Shown here piece after piece: positions 1 through 9,901 of a stretch of DNA of 64,000 nucleotides. Source of the stretch: Pararge aegeria (taxonomy: Eukaryota; Arthropoda; Insecta; Lepidoptera; Nymphalidae); NCBI RefSeq assembly GCF_905163445.1, contig NC_053196.1, positions 11,805,501 to 11,869,500 of the forward strand, written 5' to 3'. Both the position numbers and the translations under genes were made by a program. The notes beneath the pieces were generated by a model. It had not been told where the DNA came from, ran no database searches, and worked only from the letters and a program-made list of their open reading frames with translations. Within the stretch, counting starts at the first letter, position 1. Each line of letters begins with the position of its first letter.

Positions 1-216
1 TCCTGCCTAAAATATCTTTTTGGCTTCCGTTGGCCAAGATTGTGTAAATCAACCACTCTCTTGAACAAACAAATGTTGCGTTTGATTGTTTATGCGTGTA
101 ACCTTTACAATTTATTTGTAATCTTAACGGATTCGAAAAATTTGCTGGAGCTTTATAAAATGTTCTTGTATATTATTCCTCTCTTATTTTTTTGATTCCA
201 ATACAAGTAAGAACTA

Positions 217-640
217 CCTTGACTGCAATCTCACGATTGGATTGAAATGGTGGTAAGTGATAATGCAAGCTAAGATGGTAGCGGGCTAACCTGCAACGAT
301 GTATAACGGTTATATTCAATCCATACCGGTACCGTATGTCGGTATCAGTGGCGTGCATAGAGGGTATGCAAAGGGTATGCAGATGATATAAAAGGAAGAA
401 AATCTCCAGTAAGAGCTATAAATACTTAAGGGTAGGCTTTTTATAACTCTTACATGCCTATCCTTAAGTTTTTTATAACTTGTACTGGAGATTTTCTTCA
501 ATTTATATCATCTGCATACCCTGTGCATACCTTGTATGCACGCCACTGGTCGGTATGGTGGTAACTATTCACGGCCGAACCCGACCAAGCCACACCAGAG
601 TAAATTCAGATTTTACAAATTCCCAAATTGCACCAGCCGC
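217..640 (-). repeat. SINE family 1 copy, reverse, split by a MITE
   Basis: Read on the minus strand, the block carries the family tail seen at 3625-3670, 11790-12040 and 50400-50450 (GTTAGCCCGCTACCATCTTA followed by GACT-CATCATCA). It also keeps the more internal 'accaccataccgac' piece. A 203-bp palindromic MITE interrupts it at 346-548. The limits are approximate because both ends have decayed. Confidence 0.65.
346..548. mobile_element. hAT-like MITE copy 1, 8-bp TSD
   Basis: The element starts CAGTGGCGTGCATA and ends TATGCACGCCACTG. Its interior is nearly palindromic: 'ctccagtaagagctata' at left answers 'tataacttgtactggag' at right. Perfect 8-bp direct repeats GTCGGTAT flank it at 338-345 and 549-556. 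An 8-bp duplication and a CAGTG-type terminus are typical of non-autonomous hAT elements. It has no coding capacity. Related copies lie at 11809-12007 and 45701-45894. Confidence 0.9.
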
Positions 641-851
641 GAAATAAATGCGGGACCTCCAACTTAAAACCACAGCGCTCAACCTGGGAGGACGTAAAAA
701 AAACAACACATTAAGTTGATATTAAAATCTTCTTTCAAGTAGTTAACTTGCATTAAAAGATTACACTTACATAGATTGTTGTCCAAGCATTTTAAATCGC
801 GTAAGGTCAAGTCACATTAAGAAGTCTAGCAATTATTGTTTTTGTTTGCAG

Positions 852-1089
852 GATGCTACGTCGCTACAGATTCGATAACCTCGAGGCAATTTGGTTTCCA
901 AACGCACCCCGATTGACTGTGGAAACTGTGGAGCTGTTAATGGAGACTTGTCCAAAGTTACAGAACCTCGGACAACTGAGCGGTTGGCGATACACGCCTG
1001 ATGACATGATGTTGATGCGTGCGGTCATCGCCAGCACTAACACGGACCTGATTTTGTCACCACTCGGTATATTCCAGCAGGGAATCTAA
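852..1089 (+). CDS. Terminal exon of an LRR / F-box-like protein (partial)
   Basis: This is the last coding exon of a gene that begins upstream of the window. A pyrimidine-rich acceptor ends at 851, and the exon opens with one nucleotide completing a split codon. The frame then runs 78 codons to TAA at 1087-1089. The peptide reads as a C-terminal leucine-rich-repeat cap: 'RLTVETVELLMETCPKLQNL' with regularly spaced L/I residues, ending in a short GIFQQGI tail. Similar ends occur in insect F-box/LRR adaptor proteins, which act as substrate receptors for SCF ubiquitin ligases. That assignment is from pattern only, since the F-box would be in missing exons. The methionine at 853 is internal and not a start. 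No canonical AATAAA is obvious close downstream. Confidence 0.7.
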
Positions 1090-1242
1090 TATTGTAATAA
1101 CTATTACTTACTTAATTGATATTTTTTTATAACGGTTATTTTTTAAGTTATTTTATATTTAAATTTAATGTTTTGGTGAATTTAAAGCTTAAAAGTAAGT
1201 AAAACGCATCATTATTTTTTTTTTTTGTTATTCAAAATCCCT

Positions 1243-1750
1243 AAACGCAATAGGCGCAGTGGGCAGTGACCCTGCTTTCTGAGTCCAAGGCCGTAGGTTC
1301 GATTCCCACAACTGGAAAATATTTGTGTGATGAACATGAATGTTTTTCAGTTTATAACAACTTTACAAGTATTCGATAGATAGATAGATAGATAAAGTCT
1401 TTATTGCACAAATTAAAAGTGAAAACAAGAAATAACAAAAACAATAAAAATATATTTATAAGATGCAAAGGCGGTCTTATCGCTTTAAGCGATCTCCTCC
1501 AGACAACCCTTTGTGGTAGAAAACTAAGTTAGGGAAAACGGGATAGTGCAACAAGTTAATAACAGGTCATAAAATAAATAACTTACACTTTTCAAACTAA
1601 TTATACATAAAATTAATTTTAAAACATATTATTATCAAGTATGTAGGTATTTATGTATATTCATAAAAATATTCATCAGTCATCTTAGGACCCCTAACAC
1701 AAGCAACGCTTACTTAAGGGCTATATGGCGATGTGTGTATTAATAAATTG
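1243..1750 (+). repeat. Metulj-like SINE, interrupted by a LINE tail
   Basis: The tRNA-like head has an A-box-like GGCGCAGTGGGCAGTGACC and a B-box-like GGTTCGATTCCC. The usual body follows ('gatgaacatgaatgttttt'). The 3' portion resumes at about 1633 ('atttatgtatattcataaaaatattcatcag ... ggcgatgtgtgtat'). Intact relatives at 16822-17090 and 39964-40185 show that the 1376-1632 block is an insertion. Confidence 0.75.
1376..1632 (-). mobile_element. LINE 3' end inside a SINE, with (GATA)n
   Basis: A (GATA)5 microsatellite at 1377-1396 precedes 'aaagtctttattgcac' and the recurrent block 'ggcggtcttatcgc...gcgatctcctccag' at 1470-1502. This is the reverse complement of a 5'-truncated non-LTR retrotransposon 3' end. 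It separates the two halves of the surrounding SINE, so it inserted later. No coding sequence remains. Confidence 0.65.
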
Positions 1751-1832
1751 ACAGGTCTAAATGGAGTGCTGTCCTTTTATTCAGGGAATACTGTGAGGAA
1801 GTAGGTCTACTTCTAGACCTGTCAATTTAGTT
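1745..1832. repeat. Short inverted-repeat element (about 88 bp)
   Basis: AAATTGACAGGTCTA at the left is answered by TAGACCTGTCAATTTA at the right, around a centre of about 60 bp. It could be a tiny MITE or a relic of one. No target-site duplication is clear. It directly abuts the 3' end of the interrupted SINE. Confidence 0.5.
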
Positions 1833-2222
1833 CAATTTCGAGATTTGTGTACCACCAAACTGGTCCACCAAGACCTGGTAATATGAGGATTTGTGTAGGA
1901 GTTTAAAGTAAACGCGGTTCATTCAAAGTGAAAATTTTAATAAGATTTAAAATATCTAATAATAACTTAACTTGAAAAAAAATGTACAATAAAATGCTAA
2001 CTAACCAAAAATGTATGAGTATTAATGGTACTGATAAAATACTTAAAACTAGTAACTTAGGTAGTTATACAATAAATCCTTTGGTAATTCCATTAAAAAT
2101 AAAGCTAAACAAAATAACAAGAACATTTGGTTCGTTGCTCTCATAATTTCATCAAAGAAATCGATTTTATTAAAGATTTTAAACTAAGATTTTCGTGATT
2201 AATCAACATTTCTTAAATATAC

Positions 2223-2664
2223 ATAGTTCAACGGGTACATACCACGATTTTGGGATTTGTCGTTATTTCGACCGAGTTGCATGGATCGTGGTCACGACGG
2301 GACTGCGTAGGTACGAGATGTCAAGTTAGATGACACGGGCAGAATCTGACTACCCGCTATCGTGTTCTTTTTGTCGGTTTTTCACGAACTCTTCGAGACA
2401 CTACTCTGACAACGTCACTTTTAAGTTGAGAAGCTGTACGATGCTTTCTTGGTTTACATAATTCTACCACTGGATTCCAAACCCTTGCTAATGTAAAACC
2501 GTCCTCACGATTTAAGTTTTTGTGCTCACGAAATAGTCTTGGAATATAATGACGGTCGGTGGAGAGAACTTTAGGGTCATGTAGCTCTATCCAGTGCTGG
2601 GTGACCCCTAGTAGAGAGCATATTCATTTCAAAAATATTATCGTGGTATGTGCCCGTTAACTAT
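2223..2664. mobile_element. TIR-bounded non-coding element (about 440 bp)
   Basis: The left end ATAGTTCAACGGGTACATAC continues into CACGAT, and the right end is its near-exact inverse, ATCGTGGTATGTGCCCGTTA followed by ACTAT (about 25-bp imperfect TIRs). The interior has no open reading frame of note and is less AT-rich than its flanks. The superfamily is not recognised. It ends about 15 bp beyond the poly(A) signal of BEN gene A. Confidence 0.65.
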
Positions 2665-2682
2665 ATTAAAGAAAAGATTTTA

Positions 2683-5600
2683 TTAAACTTGCGAAACAAA
2701 AGCTTTCTCTGTCTTCACCTGTCTAGGTTCTTGTTTGGCTTTCCTTGGCGGGGGTGCATCATTCTGGCTTTCTATTAATTTGCTTTTATTAAGCATTCTG
2801 GTTTTTAGCATTTTGCATTCGTCAGCGCATTTAGTCGTGATCGCACTCCTGGAATTCAAATAAACTTAGTATTTTGTACTTTTTTTTATATAAATATATA
2901 GATAAATATACTACCGCAATACACACATCGCCATCTAGCCCCAAAGTAAGCGTAGCTTGTGTTATGGGTACTAAGACAGCTGATGTATATTTTTATGAAT
3001 ATTATACACATAAATACTTATAATATATAGATAAACATCCAGACACTGAAAAACATTCATGTTCATCACACAAACATTTTTCCAGTTATGGGAATCGAAC
3101 CCACGGCCTTAGATGCAGAAAGCAGGGTCACTGCCCACTGCGCCAACCGGCTGCCGAACTTATACCGCTTACGGAAATTTGGTATTTTATCATTTGGAAA
3201 ATTTAACAAAAAATACCTGTTTAAAAGTCCAACAAAAAAAATTTTGTACTTCCCAAAATTAAATCAACATCAAAAGATAAGCGGTCATAGCCCAGAAGTT
3301 AAGACTTCCACTACACTTTCGGGGGGCAAGTTCGAATCTCGCGAGCACGCACCTAAGTTATGTGCGTTCTTAGCAATTGGAATGTCCCTTGATACGTCGG
3401 TGAAGGAAAACATTGTGAGGAAACCTGAGAGTCTTTAATGTTCCCAAAAACGTGTGGAGTCTGCCAACCCGCACTGGGCCAGTGTGGTGGACTTAACCCC
3501 TTCTCCGAGGAGACTGGTCTGGTCGGAGGCTATGACCGTTAGTTACCACCCTACCGACATTTTAGCGATTTAGTGATCCGGTGCGATGTCGCTTAGATAC
3601 CGATTAGGGGGTATGACTTCCATACTCCCTAACAGGTTAGCCCGCTACCATCTTAGACTGCATCATCAGTTACCAACAGGTGAGATTGCAATCAACGGTT
3701 AACCTGTAGTGGGACAAAAAATCTACTGCGATTACCAATCCGTCTGACCAGCGTGGTGATAGTGGGCAAACCGTCCTGTTGGGAGAGGCCTTTTGGTCCA
3801 GTAGTGGACTTCTATAGGCTTAATATTATTATGAATGAATGAAATACACTTTATTGTACACCAAATAAAAAAATAAAATAAACAAGCATTAGAAAAAAGG
3901 AGAAAAGGTACAATAGGCGGCCTTATCGCTTAAAAGCGATCTCTACCAGGCAACCTATCAAATCAAATTGAGTAAATTAAGTTGTCAAGAAGGGTTAGGA
4001 TGTACACAAAGTAATACTTGAATAATAAACATAAATTACAAAAATATACATACTTCATAAAACAAAAACAAAATATATATTTATATAATAGAATATTTAT
4101 AAACAATAAATATAATATAATATATACAATATATACCTATATTGTCATAAAGAGGCCTTCTTAAGCTTGTTTAAAAACAAGCTTAAAAAAGGGGGAAAAA
4201 AGTCAAATAAAATAAAAAGGAAATGATATATATATAAGGCGGTAAAAAGTGTTTTTTTTAGTAGCTGTTTAAAAATGGGTAGAGACTGTGTGGGTGTGTG
4301 GTGTATTATCTGATCTATAGGAAAATTAACTTAAAGTTTAAGTTTATTAAATTATTGGACGGTTTAAGATGAATATTATAAGTACCATACCTGACTAGAT
4401 TTTCTTTAACGTTGAACTTTGAGGTAATTTCAATGATAATATCTGAAACAATTTTCGGATCCAGGCACATTTTCGCAGGTTTATCTTGAAAGGCAGGTGA
4501 TCGTTTTCCTGTCAAGGAGTGCGTAGCTAATATCCTGAAATAGTAATGATGCATGAGAAATATAAATTATATTAAAATTGTAATATTAAGTCAAAATTCT
4601 GATATCATCATTATCATCAAAACAACCCATTACCGGGTACGCGGGTCTCTTCCCAGAATGAGAATGGTATAGGCAGTCCACCACGCTGGCCAAGTGCGGA
4701 TTGGTGGACTCCACACGCCTTTAAGAACATTACGGAGAACTCTCAGGCGTGCAGGTTTTCTCACGTTATTTTCCTTCACCGTTGAAGCAGGGATATTTTA
4801 ACTGCTTTAAATATATACATTCTTTATGGGCTATTTCGTCTTAATTATTATAATCCTAATAATTTTGAATCGACCCTAATCCTAACAATTTGGATCCGTA
4901 GTTTAACATGTTAACCAGACCTACGAGGCCGTTAGATTATTAGATAAAATGTATTTTCTGTTAAAGAATTTTAGTAGGTACCAGCCCGGAAGAAGAAAAT
5001 TGGCGTTGTTAACCCCCGTGCCTAGGAGAGCACGTCAAGCGGTGCGGCCCGATTATTACCACTTACTTTAGATAGTGAGTGGTAATAATCGGGTAGGTCT
5101 TTAAAAGCCCACCAGCCCAATTGGAGCAGCATGAAGCCTGCCCAGCAGGGGGACGTTAACAGGTTGCGTATGATGATGAAATATTATCCTATGGGATGAA
5201 ATATTGTTGACCTTTTTTAATTTTAACCAAGTCAATATTAATAGAATTAGAGATCGAAATGTTTAAAAATAATCTTACCTTCTAGGAAATGTTGCCAATA
5301 ATAACGCTCTAGTTGCGATCGTGTAAGATCTCCAATTCACTTTCCTGAATTTATCCTTATGTATCAAAGTCTTTCCACTTCCAATTGGCACCTGCAAATA
5401 AAAGCACAACAATAAAATAAAACTATCCAAGTCAGGGGATATAATTGGGATAAAATATTTGTTCCCTGCCTGTGCTAGCAGCACTGTTCACACAGAGGGA
5501 CTAAGTTGACGCGGTGGGGTTAAACTTTCACTTCAACTCGGCAAAAAATAAAACTTTCTTAAATTCTTTCTACTATCGGCATTGCAAGTTAATTTGCTTC

Positions 5601-8443
5601 TTAACTAACGCAAATGTAAATCAGGCTTAATGAAAAACAGCTATATCACTCAGCTACAATGTCATACATAATGATTTATAAAATTTAAATCACCTATTCG
5701 GATCCCATATTAGGTATATATAACTGAAAATAATCCAATACGCACCCATTCTTCTACTTCGTTTTGTGACAGATTTTCTTGCTTATTTGGTATCGTTTGG
5801 TCTTCTGTAAGTTCGCGCACTTTGCTATATTTATTGCTGATAAGAACATTGTCGTCAGAACGATTAGATTCTTCACTGTGACTTTTCACACTTTCTTCAT
5901 ATGCTTCTGTATTGTTGTACACAGGATTCTCTATTATTATATTACTAACTTCGTTTAACGGCCCTGCTTGAACAACTGTTGTATTATCGAAGTATTTAGT
6001 CGTGCGTCTTTGCGTATCGGGTTTCATATAATCTATGATTTTGAATAGTTCTTCGAAGCTGGCTTTCATATCCATAATTTTCTTTTTGTGTATACTTGTT
6101 GTATCAACAGAACTTTTAGGTGCTGGCAAGTGTTTTTTTGTCGAATCAGGTAAAGACTTATTGCCACTTTTAGTTTCTTTGTACTTCCTCTTTCGGCTTC
6201 GGCCATTCGATCTATTGTTTAGGTTGTTTTGGCGTTCTTTTAAAACGTTTACGACCGCGTTGGGTCTGTGTACAGGAACCGGGTCTTTACCGTTACGTCT
6301 CTTAACGCAATGGCGCATGTATTGTTCCATTTTGGCTGTTTTTGTTCCTCGTCCCTGCTGAAGAATATTATTCATTGATTACACAAAAATGAACTATAAA
6401 TAGAGAGGTTAGGTGTAAAGAGTCGGCGAGTCAGATCCCCAGCACTCACCTCTAACTGACTGATGAGTTATAATATCTTAGATAAAGCCATACAAAATTC
6501 GATCCACCGGAGTACAGAGTAGTGGTAGAGCTTTGTATGTCATACTTATTTCTACAGGAATACAGCATTGTTGCAATGCTGTATTCTGGGAAGGGCCTGG
6601 AGGGATGGACACAGAGCGGCAAATTACAGGATGTGTTCCTTGCATGCCCTGCGAGATGCCTCTTTGTTTGGTGTCTTCTTATCCGTCAATTAGAAATATA
6701 AAAAAAAGAGGTCGAAGCCAAACCCACTCGATTATCGCCGCTTTTAATCAAGTTTCTAAGGTACTGTGTAAACTAAAATACTACATACGTCGGATTCATC
6801 AGAAGAAGATCCCCCGTCACTCGGTGCCCAAGATGAACAGCTCGGAGAATAGTCTCTTCCTTCACGAGGAACATTTTCTTCCTTCGATATACTTTCATTG
6901 GCTCTTGTGAGGCGCAATCGTTGCTCCAGAAGAGGTCGTTCATCTACATGGTGATACATAAAGGAATTAAAGTATCGTCTTTCTCAGTTTATTAATGTTT
7001 TACAGTTGCCAATGCAATAGGATTTAGAACTTTTAGCGCCCTCCCTGGTCTTATAACTGCGAGGTTCGGATTCGATCTCCGACTCAGTGAGCCGCAGACG
7101 AACGGGATAGGAAACTGTCTGTGTACACTTCGTGCCTCGGGAGCACGTTAAAGCCGTTAGTCCCATTTAAAACCCACAAAACAACACTGGAGCAGCATGT
7201 TGGGTCTATGCTCTAAACCCCTATGTGAGAGGAGGCCTGCATCCAACAGTAAGATTTTAAGAGGCGAATGATGATAATGAAATAAAGTCAAGTATGTACA
7301 GTAGCCGTAGTACAAGATTTTCTCGCTTGCAACCGAAGAGTCTTTTTCCAGTATTAAACCTTGTATCGTTAAAATAAAATTAACCTAATGTTTCTTATTT
7401 TAGAGACGCAATTCCTGTACTTCTGATTTTTGTTTTACAAACTTTATCAGAAGCCCGACCTAAAGAATTGTTGGCACATTAAAGCTTTAATCCTACAAGA
7501 ATAAGATCTATTTTACTCTGATTTTAGGTATTTCGATACTCATGCGAGTAAATCTTGTACTGATGCCGGGTACGGTAAGTACAATACGAAGATTTTAAAG
7601 AGTATTAAAAATACGGTTGGTATATTTAGTACAACAATTTCTGAACTTTGGTCTTGGGATAGTTCTTAATACCCAACATATAAATATAATAGGCGGACTG
7701 GATGGGGTGTAGTTCAGGGCGTTTTCAAAGGAGTTTTATGTACATCTGCCCTTGAGCTTGCTCATAGTTCAGGGCGGAAAAACATATTGAGACTACAGTA
7801 GGGTAGAGTAGCAGACAATTATCCAGTCGGCAACGCCACATCGTGCAACTAACATTAAATATGCCAACACAAACAAATGGTTCATTGTATACTGAATGGT
7901 TCTATGTTACCTACCCTGGTTAACTGTATTCGTATGGTAGGACACAGTGAACCATAAGACACCTAAAATAATAAATAAGATTTTACGTGTAATAAAATTT
8001 ATGCTATGATAATAAGTTCGTCCAATATGAATACTTAATTGTTGCTTTGAATATCATTTCTAGAAAAAGATTCAAAAATTATGATGCTTCGAATTTATTG
8101 TGATTCATTGTCTACTACTAACTCAATTTCTATTGTAGGTTTCATATACCCACTATAAGCCAAACGCAATTTTTTTTTAAACTTAAAACAGATTCATATA
8201 AGACGAATTTATTATAAAACAGGGACGAATAAATAAAAAGCTATTATATTTTCAATAACACTGAGTAACGTGAAAAATGACACGTGTAGGTAAACTTTCG
8301 TACTTACAGACTATTTCTTCTTCGACTCCGTCGTTCGGCTGCAATGACATGACTTTCACATCTCCAGCCAACAAAGGAATATTGCTATTACCGGTACTCC
8401 AGTCAGCTAATAACCACTTCTCAATTTTGCTTCTCGAACTCAT
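2683..8443 (-). CDS. BEN-domain protein A (Insensitive/Elba-like), 6 exons, 441 aa
   Basis: Likely a nuclear sequence-specific DNA-binding regulator. Exons, 5' to 3' on the minus strand: 8443-8308, 6943-6789, 6357-5746, 5391-5279, 4534-4391, 2848-2683; all joins keep frame with GT-AG signals. Residues 1-45 include a W-L-x2-D-W motif. The exon 2 tail is Ser/Asp-rich (GGSSSDESD). Exon 3 (204 aa) is basic then acidic and low-complexity. The BEN domain spans about residues 302-397: VPIGSG, W-R-SYT-x-ATR, LATHSLTGK-x-SPAF, then SAITTKCADE across the last junction. Insect Insensitive and Elba proteins share this C-terminal layout (known of the family). Introns hold several SINEs and a LINE tail. 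AATAAA (2684-2679) overlaps the TAA stop. Exons 3-6 are well supported; exons 1-2 rest on splice signals and matching phase 1, the acceptor of exon 2 (ATGTAG) being weaker. Exon 3 has a CAGCAG tandem acceptor. Confidence 0.85.
2910..3156 (-). repeat. Metulj-like SINE, reverse, in the last intron of gene A
   Basis: The reverse complement gives the tRNA-like head (GGCGCAGTGGGCAGTGACC, box B GTGGGTTCGATTCCC), then 'gatgaacatgaatg', and the 3' part ending 'ggcgatgtgtgtattgcgg'. It is almost full length and close in sequence to the copies at 16822 and 39964. Confidence 0.8.
3265..3765 (+). repeat. SINE family 1/2 composite in a gene A intron
   Basis: The tRNA-like head (GCGGTCATAGCCCAGAAGTT ... 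GTTCGAATCTCG) is followed by 'tgtgcgttcttagcaattgg' and 'ggaaaacattgtgagg'. Next come 'tggtggacttaaccccttct' and the family-1 tail 'gttagcccgctaccatctta'. It may be one long SINE or two fused copies. An in-frame stretch at 3088-3438 is an accident of this repeat and not a gene. Confidence 0.65.
3834..4000 (-). mobile_element. LINE 3' tail, reverse, in a gene A intron
   Basis: Starts 'gaatgaaatacactttattgtacacca' and contains 'ggcggccttatcgct' and 'agcgatctctaccaggcaac' (3916-3955). This is the reverse complement of the 3' end shared by several non-LTR elements in the window. It is 5'-truncated with no coding part. Confidence 0.65.
4605..4795 (-). repeat. SINE family 2 fragment, reverse, in a gene A intron
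   Basis: Carries 'cgcgggtctcttcccagaatgag', 'gtccaccacgctggccaagt', 'ggattggtggactccacacg' and 'ttccttcaccgttgaag'. All are shared, in one or other orientation, with 37600-37830, 46550-46830 and 47715-47985. The tRNA-like head is missing from this copy. Confidence 0.6.
4945..5190 (+). repeat. SINE family 3 fragment in a gene A intron
   Basis: The body has 'ggcgttgttaacccccgtgc', 'gagagcacgtcaagcggtgc' and 'cgattattaccacttacttt', and a tail with 'gcccagcagggggacgttaa' and 'gatgatgaa'. An internal hairpin (ttattaccactta / tgagtggtaataa) lies at 5054-5094. The 5' tRNA head is missing. Confidence 0.6.
7015..7275 (+). repeat. SINE family 3 copy in intron 1 of gene A
   Basis: A tRNA-like B box (GAGGTTCGGATTCGATCTCC) is followed by 'cgtgcctcgggagcacgtta' and 'actggagcagcatgttgggt', and a tail 'gagaggaggcctgcatccaa ... 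atgatgataatga'. It lies in the 1.36-kb intron between exons 1 and 2 of BEN gene A. The rest of that intron (7276-8307) shows no recognisable feature. Confidence 0.6.
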
Positions 8444-9315
8444 TTGTACAACACAACATACAACGAATGCGCACTGAACGATTTAAGGTACTAAACTAAC
8501 CCTCCGTGCATTACCGGGTGCCGGGTCTCAGGTAAAAGTTCCATTGCACCCTACTGCAGTCATTATTGCATCCCCCGCCCTATTTCTATTCCGGAACAAT
8601 GCGGTATTCGCCAACTGCCTGAGCGCCGACAAAAAACCGACCTTTTTGCAACTCTCGTTTCTAAGTAAGAGATATACAATATTCTTCTAAACGGAATAGA
8701 CGAAATACCCATTGTGTTTTTGGAAGTCATAAAACTTGTAGGTAAATACTCGTTCATTTCAATTGGTTTTACAGAATTATGCAGATAGCTTCGTAGATAC
8801 TCATAATCCGAATTAGAAGCTATTAACAAAATCTAATGTTACAGACTGCAATAAGTTACGTATTTAGCTTCAATAAGGTACCTATACCTACTTAAAGATC
8901 GTAATTTTTTAAATCATAATTGGGTTAGTAGTAATATTAATATTAATATTACTGAAATTGGAAGACATAAAAGTTCGAGTGACATAACAATACGTTGTCA
9001 ATAAGAGGCACCAGAGCTCCTTTTGCAGATGCAGGATAATTCTGAAGATCAGTTTCGCACGGCAGATAAGTCATCTAGACAAGTCTGCTTACTCCGCGTT
9101 TATTTATTTAAGTCTCATAGATGATTACTTGGGTAGCCTAGGAACAACGTTTAAAATTATCTCAGAAGAATCCTTTGATGAATAGGTAGGTACTAGATAC
9201 CCTTTCCAATAAATCACTTCGTCCATTGGTTGGAACAGGATGGACAGTTTTTTAAGTCAAAGGCAACCTTATAACTAGTATAGTGTACCTCTACTCTCCA
9301 TACTATAGTGTCTAG
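8444..9315. promoter_or_regulatory. Intergenic region between the gene A start and Rpp38
   Basis: The two genes start head to head, gene A at 8443 on minus and Rpp38 at 9902 on plus. The 8500-8650 segment is richer in C+G than its surroundings and is the natural place for gene A's promoter or 5' UTR. I see no TATA box that clearly decides a start. A 267-nt minus-strand reading frame at 8563-8829 has no recognisable protein features. Confidence 0.4.
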
Positions 9316-9751
9316 TATGGAGGGTAGAGGTAAGGAGAGTCATCTTATATGGGAGAAAAGTTGAAAAAGTGTCCAGTTGTTGCGCTAAATAACAGTTCAA
9401 AAATCCTCCACAATGGCGCTGGTGGATGCACCGGGAATGGTATGAATGTAGCAATCGTAGATGAATTGAAGTATGCCGAGTTAAAAAATTTAATGTCGTT
9501 ATCGACTAAAGTAGTTAATTATTGAGAATTTCAACAACTTACGTTGTACAAAATATTGTGGTAAATATAACCTCACTTCCTTGTATCTCCATACTTCCTT
9601 GTTTATTTTTCAAGCCTACTCTAACAATATTTATATTTGGCGCTTCTTTTAAGAGTTACCCTGATGCAAATGTGGCGCCATCCTAATTTAATACATTTTG
9701 ACGACACTTTTTTATATACACAGATGACTCTCCTTACCTCTACCCTCCATA
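9316..9751. mobile_element. MITE with 8-bp TSD, family 2 copy 1
   Basis: TIRs TATGGAGGGTAGAGGTAAGG-AGAGTCATCT (9316-9345) and the exact inverse AGATGACTCTCCTTACCTCT-ACCCTCCATA (to 9751). Both are flanked by perfect GTGTCTAG repeats at 9308-9315 and 9752-9759. The interior is non-coding. The 9490-9751 part is repeated in inverse orientation at 36858-37130. An extra inverted TIR piece (CCTCTACTCTCCATACTA) sits just left, hinting at an older or nested copy. Confidence 0.85.
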
Positions 9752-9901
9752 GTGTCTAGTCAAGTCTAAGCGCTGTCAAGTGTCAAGCATGTCATTGTCA
9801 AGTTCTGATGTTTTGGTGTTTCTTTTTGTTTATATTTTTTTAAACCAGAATCCAGATATTTCCTCTTCAAAAAGCGGCGTGAATTAAACTTGAAGAAAAT
9901 A

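Larger units (their letters stand above)
1..851. other. Upstream flank or intron of the LRR gene; holds a SINE and a MITE
   Basis: No coding sequence is seen before the splice acceptor at 850-851 (TTTGCAG). Because the first coding exon in the window starts mid-codon, this stretch is probably an intron of that gene. It contains a reverse-oriented SINE copy split by a hAT-like MITE (both listed separately). The remainder, about 640-850, is AT-rich with no recognised structure. Confidence 0.6.

Noticed and set aside
1378..1396. CRISPR-like regular repeat
   Set aside because: It is a simple GATA microsatellite, and no spaced repeats of array type occur anywhere in the window.
3088..3438. 116-codon open frame starting MGIEPTALDAESRV
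   Set aside because: It begins in the reversed head of a Metulj-like SINE and runs into a second SINE. The 'MGIEPTALDAES' start is a translation of tRNA-like sequence, not a gene.
6035..6361. 108-codon plus-strand frame rich in Leu and Phe
   Set aside because: It is the antisense of BEN gene A exon 3. The hydrophobic look comes from reading Lys/Glu codons backwards.
8563..8829. 88-codon minus-strand frame upstream of gene A
   Set aside because: No family resemblance; it lies in the presumed 5' flank and has no splice partner. Treated as chance.
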